This document shows, piece after piece, positions 50,652-58,826 of a stretch of 64,000 nt of DNA (positions are counted from its first letter, which is position 1; every line of letters starts with the position of its first letter). A program made the position numbers and the translations under genes. Under the pieces are notes generated by a model. It was not told the DNA's origin, searched no databases, and saw only the letters and a program-made list of their open reading frames with translations. Origin of the DNA: DIGJ01 sp041739345. GTDB taxonomy: Bacteria > Bacillota > Clostridia > Lachnospirales > Lachnospiraceae. The DNA lies in contig JBGSNZ010000022.1 in the NCBI GenBank assembly GCA_041739345.1, positions 186,001-250,000 on the forward strand, in the 5' to 3' direction.

Positions 50652-51743
50652 CTACAAATTCATTAACACTTCAAGCAATTCATCATTTTTCTCCTTGCTC
50701 ATAAAACAGAATCGGATGTATTTATCATCTAAATATGGAAACGTTGAGCAATCCCGAATCATAAGTCCTTTTCGAATACAGATATCAAAAATTTCACTTG
50801 CAGTGAGGTCATCGCGAAGAATACGAAGCAATACAAAATTGGCAGAAGGCTCGTACACTTTATAAGTGCTGCATTCTCGTAATACGTCACAGATGCGCTT
50901 ACGCTCACGAAAGATTAAATCTTTGGTGCTATTTATATAATCCATATCCTGAAACATAATTTCTCCAGCAATCGCAGCCAATGAATTTATGGTCCAGGGA
51001 TTTTTCTTTTTATTTACTTTTTCGACAAGCTCGCTATTTCCGCAAACGGCATATCCAAGACGAAGTCCAGGTGCTGCAAAGAACTTTGAAATGCCCCTCA
51101 AAACGATGATGTTATCATAATGTTCGGTAAGTGGAATCGAGGTGATTTCATTCATATCTTTGGCAAATTCTACATAAGTTTCATCTACTAAGACAACGGT
51201 ATGATTCTTTTGACAAATTTTTAATATGGATTCCATTTCATCTGATTTTATCGTAGAGGAGGTTGGATTATTTGGGTTACATATAATAACCAGATCAACC
51301 TTGGGGAGTAGTTCTTGTTCAAAACGAACAAAGTTTAGCTTAAAATCTTCATTTTCTCTCAGTTCAAAATAATGCCAGTGACCCTCACCTAATGCAATTT
51401 CACGTTCATATTCCGAATAAGTAGGAGCAACAATCATAGCATCTTTTGGGCAAAGAAATTGAATGAATAAAGAGATTAATTCGGTAGATCCATTTCCGAC
51501 AAGGATATTGTCTTTGCTTGTATTCACATAGGAAGCAATGGAAGCTCGAAGACAAGTGTATTCTCTATCAGGATATGTTGTAATGGAATCAATATGAGAA
51601 GCAAGAGTTTCTCGTAATTGAAAGGATACACCAAGAGGATTTACATTGGCAGAAAAGCTAGTAATCTCTTCTTTTTTAATGCCATAGACCTGTTCTATTT
51701 TTTCTAAATCACTTCCGTGAAAATGTTCTTTTGGTTTTAACAT
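50652..51743 (-). CDS. Class I aminotransferase, histidinol-phosphate aminotransferase or threonine-phosphate decarboxylase type
   Basis: A 363-residue PLP enzyme. FHGSDLEKIEQVYG and FSANVNPLGVS at the N-terminus resemble CobD (threonine-phosphate decarboxylase); NGSTELI, ICNPNNPTSS, LVDETYVEF and the PLP lysine in GISKFFAAPGLRLGY are shared with HisC. Neither his nor cobalamin genes lie nearby, so the reaction is not settled. It is a single gene, convergent with the garD operon and divergent from the large DUF5717-like gene. GGAAAGGA is upstream of the start. Confidence 0.75.
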   Translation of the reverse strand: MLKPKEHFHGSDLEKIEQVYGIKKEEITSFSANVNPLGVSFQLRETLASHIDSITTYPDREYTCLRASIASYVNTSKDNILVGNGSTELISLFIQFLCPKDAMIVAPTYSEYEREIALGEGHWHYFELRENEDFKLNFVRFEQELLPKVDLVIICNPNNPTSSTIKSDEMESILKICQKNHTVVLVDETYVEFAKDMNEITSIPLTEHYDNIIVLRGISKFFAAPGLRLGYAVCGNSELVEKVNKKKNPWTINSLAAIAGEIMFQDMDYINSTKDLIFRERKRICDVLRECSTYKVYEPSANFVLLRILRDDLTASEIFDICIRKGLMIRDCSTFPYLDDKYIRFCFMSKEKNDELLEVLMNL

Positions 51744-51887
51744 GTTTGCACAAATTCCTTTCCTAAAGAGTTGAATAATCAGAGCTTGCAGTGTTATAAT
51801 AATTTATCTGTATTTGTAATTATACTTGTTTTTAAGAAAATTGCAAATCGTACGTAGAGAAACATAATTAACTAGGAGGGGAAATAC

Positions 51888-54800
51888 TTGAAGGAAAAGA
51901 TTAGGCAATTAGCCAAGGAAAAATTTGAATATGAGCTGCCCAATATTTTGTTATCCGAGGAAAATCTCCAAATCACGGTAGAAGCTGGAAGCGTTTATAT
52001 GGGAAGCTTCTTTATTTCAAACGATGAGCAAAAAGATATGAAGGGGATTGTCTATACCTCATTTACCCATCTGAAAATTACAAATCCGATGTTTATTGGA
52101 AAACGGAATGAAATTCAGTTTTCATATGATGCAAAGAAGGAATCCTTCGGGCAGGAACTAAGTGATAAAATTCATGTTGTTAGTAACTGCGGTGAGACAA
52201 GCATTGCGATAAAGGTCATAATCGTAGAGCCGTATCAAACAACATCACTTGGTCAAATTAAGGATTTGTTTCATTTTGCCAACCTTGCACATAGCGATTG
52301 GGAGGAAGCTTTAAAACTTTTTGAATCTGCAGATTTTGAACGTGTATTTTTAAAACAGGAAGATATGAAAACAAGATATTATAGCCTGATGCGAGGAATT
52401 GATCGTAATACTTCAATGGAGGAATTTTTAATTGGTATACAAAAGAAGTTGAAAATTAATATTCGTTTAGATCGTACTACCTGTGAATATAAAAACTGCT
52501 TAACAAATTTTATGGATAAAATTATAGTAGAAAAGGACAGTTGGGGATATCAAAGTTTTCATGTTTCTACGGATTGCGATTTCTTGGCAATTCAAAAAAA
52601 GGACTTTACGACGAAAGATTTCTGTGGAAATCGATATGATCTGGAATTTTTAATCGAACATGATAAGCTTTGTAAAGGAAATAATTGCGGTAAAATAAAA
52701 ATAGAAACACAGACTGAAACGCTAGAAATCAAAGTACAGGTTCGTGTTCATAATGATTCAAAGGACAATAAAAAGGATAGGAAACGTAAGGAACTTACGT
52801 TGTTCTTAACACAGAATTATCTAAACCTAAGAACAGAACAGATTGCGTATGACAAATATATCACTGAATTGGCGGAGCTTTTAAGAATTGGTAAGGATAG
52901 TTATCCTTATTGGGAACAAAAGCTCCTAGAACTTCATTTTTACATGATGGATCATCAATCCTATGCAGAGGATGCATTGAAGGAAATGGAAGAAAATGTT
53001 GATAGTATTAAGGAAGAATCATTAATTAGCTACACTGCATTTTTGTATCTACGTGCATTGTACACAAAAAAGGAGGAGCTCATTCATGAAGCAGCTTCAT
53101 TTATTCGTGCTTACTATGAAAATGGGTTTGATTCCTGGCAGTTACTGTGGTTTTTGCTATATCTAGATGATAATTATGATAAATACCCCGAAAAGAAGTG
53201 GGGAGAAATTGCGAAGTGTATCGATAGGGGCGCAAACAGCCCTGTGCTATATTATGAAGCTTGCCTGTGTTTAGAAAGTGACAAAAGAGCAAGACCCTAT
53301 TTCCAAAAGTCACTTGTAAAGATTCTTGCTTTTGGCGTAAAGATGAGTTGTTTATCAAAAGAATTAGCGGAGCAGTTTTGCCTTTTTGCGCAGCAAGAGG
53401 GAAAGACTTCACCATGGATTATGAAAAGTCTTTATTCAATCTATGAATCATATCAAAGCAAAGAGGTATTGTATACAATTTGTAAACTCTTGATATATGA
53501 AAAAAGGAAAGAATCAAAGTATTTTAAATGGTTTGCAAAAGGCGAGGAAGAAAAACTTAAACTTGAAAATCTTTATGAATATTATATCTATACCATGGAA
53601 GAAAATTTTAGCCATAGAATCCCAGCAAATCTTTTCTTGTTTTTCCAATATGACAATCAGTTGAGCTTTGAGAAAAAGGCATTTTTCTATGCTTATATTA
53701 TAAAGAATAAGCACCGGGATATAGGAAATTACGTTGTTTATGATAAATTGATTCGAAAATTTGCATTAGAAGCACTAAAACTGGAAAAAACAGATCGAAA
53801 TTTAGCAATTCTATATGAGGAGTTTTTTCAACCAGAAGATGTGGATGAACGTCTGGCGATTGCTTTTTGCAATATCATGTTTCGCCATGAATTAACCTGT
53901 GACGACAAGAATATGGTGGGAGTCTATGTTAGCCACAAGGAACTTTTAAGAGAGGTTTATACGCCAATTGAGAACGGCAGCTGCTACATTGATATTTTCA
54001 CGGAAAATCCAAGCGTGATTTTTGTGGATCTAAAGGGAAATCGTTACACAGATAGTGTTCGCCACAAAATAACAAGATTATTTCATATTCATGGATTAAC
54101 TCAAAGGTGTTATGAATATTGTAAAAGTAATAGCCTGCTTATGCTGAATATGTTTGAAAAAATTTACAAATATCAAAAGCAAAATGAAAATTCCATTTAT
54201 ATACAAAGAAGATGTGTATTACTACCAACCTTTCAAAGTTACTATAAGGGACGCTGCTTTGAAACCTTGATTCAGTATTATTTCGATAGTATGGAAACAG
54301 AAGCGTTGAAAGAAATGTTATTACTTGCAGATTTTAATCTATTAAGTAAGGAATTTCGTCCAAAGGCAATTTTTTATTGTATGATTTATGATCTTAGTGA
54401 CAAGGCATGTTTTTCCATGCAAGAGTATGGATTTTATGATATTCCGATTAATCGTATGATACATTTTTGTACCGAAGAAATTAAAAAAAGCGGCATGGGC
54501 AATTGTAGCAAATTTCTTCTGGAAATGGCATTTTACATTTTCAATGACGAAAAATACAATGAAACTATCTTGAATTATTTGATGCACTATTTAGAAGGCG
54601 ACATAGATATACTGCTAAAATTATGGAAACGTTGCGTTAATTTTGATTTAGATGCTTATATACTCGAGGAACGTATTTTAAGCCAGGTACTTTTCACAGA
54701 AGAAAAGGTTATGAAAGCATTAGAGGTTTTTAAATCATATTATAAAAAGGGTGGAGACGAAACGATTATTCGTGCGTATTTAGCTTATACATCCTATAAA

Positions 54801-55430
54801 TATTTGATGAAGGAGCCAGTGGCAAGCGAAGAGCTTTTCAAAATCATGAAAAAAGAAGTGTTTTATGAAGAAAGTACAATAGGAACCCTTGCGTTGCTAT
54901 GTTTTTTCAGTAAGCAGGAAACACTATCGAAGGAAGAACTTGAGTTTTGTGAAGTGAATATTGCCAAAATGACTAAATTAGGGTATATATTCCCATTTTA
55001 CAAAGATTTTCTTGGGAAAATTAAGCTGCCACATCAAATCAATCATTATCATTATGTAGAGTATAAATGTAATCCAAAAAATAAAGTAAAAATACATTAT
55101 ATTTTAGAGGATAACAACTGTCAGGAAGATTACATAACGAAATGTATAGAAAATGTTTATTATGGTATACACGTCATTCCATTTTTGCTATTTCGAGATG
55201 AAATACTTCAGTATTATATATCCGAAGACAATGGTACTCGAGAAATCATTACAGAGAGTAGGCGAGTTGACAGTACGATTTACATGGAGTCAGAGGAAGA
55301 AAGTTCATTTGAACTTTTAAACCGTATAATAAATGCGAGGGAATTGAAAGATGAAAAAACAATAATAGCCTTGATGGAGCATTTTATTAAATGCAAGTAC
55401 ACAAGACAGGAAATGTTAAAGATTTTGTAA
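51888..55430 (+). CDS. Large DUF5717-like protein, first gene of an uncharacterised four-gene cluster
   Basis: An 1180-residue protein with no signal peptide or membrane helix. The first ~110 residues (LLSEENLQITVEAGSVYMGS, FISNDEQKDMKGIVYTS) and residues ~190-300 look like two beta-sandwich domains. From about residue 310 on it is almost entirely helical, rich in Tyr, Glu and Lys, with TPR-like or solenoid character. The C-terminal ~130 residues are again mixed. From memory it matches Lachnospiraceae proteins labelled DUF5717; the function is unknown. The start is TTG 51888, 6 nt after AGGAGGGG. The Hsp70-like gene follows after 25 bp. Confidence 0.8.
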   Translation: MKEKIRQLAKEKFEYELPNILLSEENLQITVEAGSVYMGSFFISNDEQKDMKGIVYTSFTHLKITNPMFIGKRNEIQFSYDAKKESFGQELSDKIHVVSNCGETSIAIKVIIVEPYQTTSLGQIKDLFHFANLAHSDWEEALKLFESADFERVFLKQEDMKTRYYSLMRGIDRNTSMEEFLIGIQKKLKINIRLDRTTCEYKNCLTNFMDKIIVEKDSWGYQSFHVSTDCDFLAIQKKDFTTKDFCGNRYDLEFLIEHDKLCKGNNCGKIKIETQTETLEIKVQVRVHNDSKDNKKDRKRKELTLFLTQNYLNLRTEQIAYDKYITELAELLRIGKDSYPYWEQKLLELHFYMMDHQSYAEDALKEMEENVDSIKEESLISYTAFLYLRALYTKKEELIHEAASFIRAYYENGFDSWQLLWFLLYLDDNYDKYPEKKWGEIAKCIDRGANSPVLYYEACLCLESDKRARPYFQKSLVKILAFGVKMSCLSKELAEQFCLFAQQEGKTSPWIMKSLYSIYESYQSKEVLYTICKLLIYEKRKESKYFKWFAKGEEEKLKLENLYEYYIYTMEENFSHRIPANLFLFFQYDNQLSFEKKAFFYAYIIKNKHRDIGNYVVYDKLIRKFALEALKLEKTDRNLAILYEEFFQPEDVDERLAIAFCNIMFRHELTCDDKNMVGVYVSHKELLREVYTPIENGSCYIDIFTENPSVIFVDLKGNRYTDSVRHKITRLFHIHGLTQRCYEYCKSNSLLMLNMFEKIYKYQKQNENSIYIQRRCVLLPTFQSYYKGRCFETLIQYYFDSMETEALKEMLLLADFNLLSKEFRPKAIFYCMIYDLSDKACFSMQEYGFYDIPINRMIHFCTEEIKKSGMGNCSKFLLEMAFYIFNDEKYNETILNYLMHYLEGDIDILLKLWKRCVNFDLDAYILEERILSQVLFTEEKVMKALEVFKSYYKKGGDETIIRAYLAYTSYKYLMKEPVASEELFKIMKKEVFYEESTIGTLALLCFFSKQETLSKEELEFCEVNIAKMTKLGYIFPFYKDFLGKIKLPHQINHYHYVEYKCNPKNKVKIHYILEDNNCQEDYITKCIENVYYGIHVIPFLLFRDEILQYYISEDNGTREIITESRRVDSTIYMESEEESSFELLNRIINARELKDEKTIIALMEHFIKCKYTRQEMLKIL

Positions 55431-55455
55431 GGAAGAACGGAGGGAAGATAGAAAA

Positions 55456-56721
55456 ATGGAACAGACAAGAAATTTATATGTTGGATTTGATCTGGGAAAT
55501 GAAAATTCACAGATGAGCTGCTTCCATCCGCGAACTGGCGAAATTGAAACGATTGGTGGTAAAACAGGGGATAATTACTATTTTATTCCAACATGTCTTG
55601 CAGTAACAGAGCATAGGAGAGAATGGCTCTATGGGGAGGAAGCATTATTTGCAAAGGAACATGAAGAAGTAATACTGGTGGAAAATTTTGTTTCACGAAT
55701 ATGCAATAATGAGACGTTTGCTATTTTAGGGGTTACATTTGATGCGGCAGGACTCTTAGAAAAATTCTTTCGAAAGACTTTAGTTTTGCTTCAAAAGTAT
55801 TATTCAAATAATTCAATATGCAAACTAGTTGTTACGATAGAAGAAGAAAATGAATATCTTACGAAGGCAATATATCAAGCTCTTGAAAATATGGGTATTT
55901 TAAGGGATAGAGCTTTTGTAGAAAACTATACGCAAAGCTATGTGTACTATGCACTAAATCAAAAGCGGGAGTTATGGTCACAGGATATTGGACTGTTTGA
56001 TTTTAGTAAGAGAGGTCTGTTTTATAAACATATTCATATTAATCGAAAGTGCCAGCCACTTGTAGTTGCCTGTGAAAAAACAGATTTATCCAATCAAATT
56101 TCATTTGATATGTATAAAAGAAAAGAAAAAAGTGAGCTGGTAACTACTTTTTTAGAAGTAGCAAAATCGGTATTATATAATCAGGATGTAGCTACCTTAT
56201 ACTTTATCGGTGAAGGATTCCTTTCCAATTGGTCAGATTATGCACTACAGGAACTTTGTACAGGAAAAAGAGGTTTTCGCGGACCCAATATTTATACGAG
56301 GGGCGCAGCCTATCATGCAAAAAATTTGGAGACCAATGAATTCTCAAAAAAATTTCTGTTATTATCAGAAGGTATTTTAGAGCATGCAATACTACTTAGA
56401 GCATACAAAGATGGTAAGGTAAGAGAAATAGAAATAATACCAGCAGGCATTCCTTGGACAGAAGCGAAAGGTAGCGCAACTATTATTCTTGATGAGGAAG
56501 ATGAAATACAACTGGTTATAAAAAATGCGCTCGATATGACCATGAGTGAGCGAATGATTCCGTTAGAAGGTATGCCCAAACGACCAAATCGGATGGGGCG
56601 TTTTCAACTGGATTTTCATTTCGAAAATCTAAGAACGTGTGTTATTTCAATTCGTGATGTTGGATTTGGTGATTATGCTCCATCTACAAACCGAGTATGG
56701 GAAAAACGAATGGAACTTTAG
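55456..56721 (+). CDS. Hsp70/actin-fold (ASKHA) ATPase-like protein, DUF5716-like
   Basis: A 421-residue soluble protein. The N-terminus YVGFDLGNENSQMSCF corresponds to the phosphate-1 motif of Hsp70 (GIDLGTTNS). SQDIGLFDFSKRGLFYKH has the position of the phosphate-2 motif but lacks the Gly-rich core, and LYFIGEGFLSNWSDYALQEL resembles the adenosine motif. There is no Hsp70-type substrate-binding domain. The last ~100 residues (IIPAGIPWTEAKGSATIIL, ...VISIRDVGFGDYAPS) are beta-rich. It may be an ATP-switch partner for the large repeat protein next to it. AGGGAAGA precedes the ATG. Confidence 0.78.
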   Translation: MEQTRNLYVGFDLGNENSQMSCFHPRTGEIETIGGKTGDNYYFIPTCLAVTEHRREWLYGEEALFAKEHEEVILVENFVSRICNNETFAILGVTFDAAGLLEKFFRKTLVLLQKYYSNNSICKLVVTIEEENEYLTKAIYQALENMGILRDRAFVENYTQSYVYYALNQKRELWSQDIGLFDFSKRGLFYKHIHINRKCQPLVVACEKTDLSNQISFDMYKRKEKSELVTTFLEVAKSVLYNQDVATLYFIGEGFLSNWSDYALQELCTGKRGFRGPNIYTRGAAYHAKNLETNEFSKKFLLLSEGILEHAILLRAYKDGKVREIEIIPAGIPWTEAKGSATIILDEEDEIQLVIKNALDMTMSERMIPLEGMPKRPNRMGRFQLDFHFENLRTCVISIRDVGFGDYAPSTNRVWEKRMEL

Positions 56722-56733
56722 GAGGAAGGAAAC

Positions 56734-57570
56734 ATGGGGAAGACGATATTGTGTGCAAGTAACATAACTAAAGAGGCATTCCTTTTTCCGCTTACAAATA
56801 CAAAGATTTATTCCATAGAGGAATTATGCTACTATATTTATAATAATATTTATACCTTGTCGGAAATTAATTTTACGACTGATTTGGCAGAGTGGATAGA
56901 GAAAAACCTTATGATGCCAGTAATAGCTACAAAAATCAAGAAAATGATTCGAAAAAGAGAATCACTTAAGGATATTGTAGTTACGATTTTATGTAGCGCA
57001 GATTATTATGAGGAAGATGAAATTAAAAGTCTGATTCGCATTATGGATAAACTTGAAAAATGCAGCTCATTAGAACGAACCAAATTAAGAGCAGATAGCC
57101 TTTTAAAGAATCAGGATTTCAAAAATGCAGCTGTTTTATATTATAGTATATTGGAGGAAAGTAATAAGAAAACTATATCTGATGTATTTATAGGGAATGT
57201 ATTTCACAATCTGGGGATTGTGAAAATGCAAAGTTCTTCCTATATGGGAGCTTGTGAATGGTTCAAAAAAGCATATGATAAAAATCAAGATCAAGATTCC
57301 TATAAGGCCTATATTTTATCTCTTACATTTGCAAAAAAAGATTTTTCCTTATTAAATGAATCTAAGAATTATGATATAGATTCGGACATAGTAAATGGTA
57401 TTTTATCAGAGATTGATACGAAAATGGAAGAAGCAATTTCTATCGATGAATATCGTAGGATGGATCAAATAAAGAATCTTCAAGAAGAGGGAAGATTGGA
57501 TGAATTCTATGAAAAGATAGAACAAATGATAACAAAGTGGAAGGATGAATATAAAAATGGGCTTATTTAA
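56734..57570 (+). CDS. TPR-containing protein of the DUF5717/DUF5716-like cluster
   Basis: A 278-residue soluble, helical protein. Residues 1-105 are of unknown fold (ITKEAFLFPLTNTKIYSIEEL). Residues ~115-215 form tetratricopeptide-like repeats: ADSLLKNQDFKNAAVLYYSI, then NLGIVKMQSSSYMGACEWFK. The tail is charged and helical. TPRs mediate protein contacts and often pair with Hsp70-type proteins, which is notable next to the ASKHA-fold gene. AGGAGG lies before the ATG, 12 nt after the previous stop; its 3' end overlaps the next gene. Confidence 0.75.
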   Translation: MGKTILCASNITKEAFLFPLTNTKIYSIEELCYYIYNNIYTLSEINFTTDLAEWIEKNLMMPVIATKIKKMIRKRESLKDIVVTILCSADYYEEDEIKSLIRIMDKLEKCSSLERTKLRADSLLKNQDFKNAAVLYYSILEESNKKTISDVFIGNVFHNLGIVKMQSSSYMGACEWFKKAYDKNQDQDSYKAYILSLTFAKKDFSLLNESKNYDIDSDIVNGILSEIDTKMEEAISIDEYRRMDQIKNLQEEGRLDEFYEKIEQMITKWKDEYKNGLI

Positions 57571-58729
57571 ATGGTTTAGAAAATCAAAGCCAAAAGCGGA
57601 TGAGGCACAAGAACAGGAAATGAGTCCGAGTTTAAATACGCAGATGGAAGAAATATATCCTCAGAAGTTAGGAAGTATTAACAGTGTAGTAGATAACTGT
57701 GAACAGATGCTTGAAGTAACGAAGCAAATGGAGCAGATGAAACTTGAGTATCACACTGTTACAGCATATTTATCCGATATTCAAAAAATTGATCGAATTC
57801 CAACCGATGGCAGAGAAAAACTAGAAGCAGCGGCAAGAAATATTTGTGTTTATACGAAAGAAAGGGATAAATACAAAACAAAAGATACTAAACTTACGAA
57901 TGAACAAAGAAATGTAATTGAAAAGCAAGAAGATAGTATTGCGAATGAATTAAGAAACATGAAAAAGAATGAAGACTATAACGGAGTCATTAAAGGTGAT
58001 ATGCATCATTTAGAAGGAGAGAAAGGTGCTCTTTTGTATGAACAGGAAGAAATAATTAAAAAGCAGACCTTTTTAAAGAAAATGGCTATGACAATGGCAG
58101 TTCTTGTGATAAGTTTATTTGCACTGATTGCGGCCTTGTCTTTTGCATTTGAAACTAGTATGGCAATACCCTATATTCTTACAATTGTTATGGTAGCAAT
58201 TGCAGTGACTTATATTTTTTTGGAAGAAAACAAAAGTCGACAAGAACTTAAACTGATAGAACGAAAAATTCATAAAGCGATTAATCTATTAAATAAGGTC
58301 AAGATTAAATATGTTAATAATATGAGCCTATTAGAATATTCCTATGAAAAATATGATGTAAGCAGCTCAGTTGAGCTTGATTATATATGGAAGCAATACT
58401 TAATTGTGAAAGAAAATGAAAAGAAATTTGAATTAAATACAGAAAAATTAAACCAAACAAATGATATTTTAATGGAAGAGTTGGAACGTTATCAACTTTC
58501 ATATGTAGAAATTTGGACACATCAGGCACAGGCTATCCTTGATAAGCGTGAGATGGTTGAGGTAAGGCACCGATTAAATGTTAGAAGACAAAAATTAAGA
58601 GATAATATTGATTATAATACAAAAACTTATATTAAAAATAAGAAAGAAATCTTAGCATTTATGGAAGAAAATAAAAAGATGCAAGATGAGATAAAAGACA
58701 TCCTTCGAAACTACGCGATAGAGCTGTAA
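57557..58729 (+). CDS. Coiled-coil protein with central transmembrane hairpin
   Basis: A 390-residue protein, the last of the cluster. Residues 1-165 are charged coiled coil; two adjacent membrane helices follow (MAMTMAVLVISLFALIAALS and IPYILTIVMVAIAVTYIFL); and a second long coiled coil (residues ~220-390) ends the protein. Both coiled coils should lie in the cytoplasm, making it a membrane anchor for the other three products. MGLFKWFRKSK at 57557 is the likely start, overlapping the TPR gene by 14 nt; ATG 57545 is possible. Function unknown. Confidence 0.72.
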   Translation: MGLFKWFRKSKPKADEAQEQEMSPSLNTQMEEIYPQKLGSINSVVDNCEQMLEVTKQMEQMKLEYHTVTAYLSDIQKIDRIPTDGREKLEAAARNICVYTKERDKYKTKDTKLTNEQRNVIEKQEDSIANELRNMKKNEDYNGVIKGDMHHLEGEKGALLYEQEEIIKKQTFLKKMAMTMAVLVISLFALIAALSFAFETSMAIPYILTIVMVAIAVTYIFLEENKSRQELKLIERKIHKAINLLNKVKIKYVNNMSLLEYSYEKYDVSSSVELDYIWKQYLIVKENEKKFELNTEKLNQTNDILMEELERYQLSYVEIWTHQAQAILDKREMVEVRHRLNVRRQKLRDNIDYNTKTYIKNKKEILAFMEENKKMQDEIKDILRNYAIEL

Positions 58730-58735
58730 AAATAC

Positions 58736-58764
58736 TTGACAAGTTGGCTTTTTTTAACTAATCT
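58736..58764 (+). promoter_or_regulatory. Sigma-A promoter of valS
   Basis: TTGACA (58736-58741), 17 bp, TAATCT (58759-58764). The leader of about 60 nt has a 7-bp hairpin (AAGTACT/AGTACTT, 58783-58808) but no T-box. Confidence 0.65.
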
Positions 58765-58826
58765 TGTAGGAAGGAAACTATAAAGTACTGTTAATACGGA
58801 TAGTACTTCGATAAAGGAGAATTGTA

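Noticed and set aside
58730..58826. T-box or other riboswitch before valS
   Set aside because: The gap is under 100 bp, has no T-box core sequence, and only a small 7-bp hairpin.
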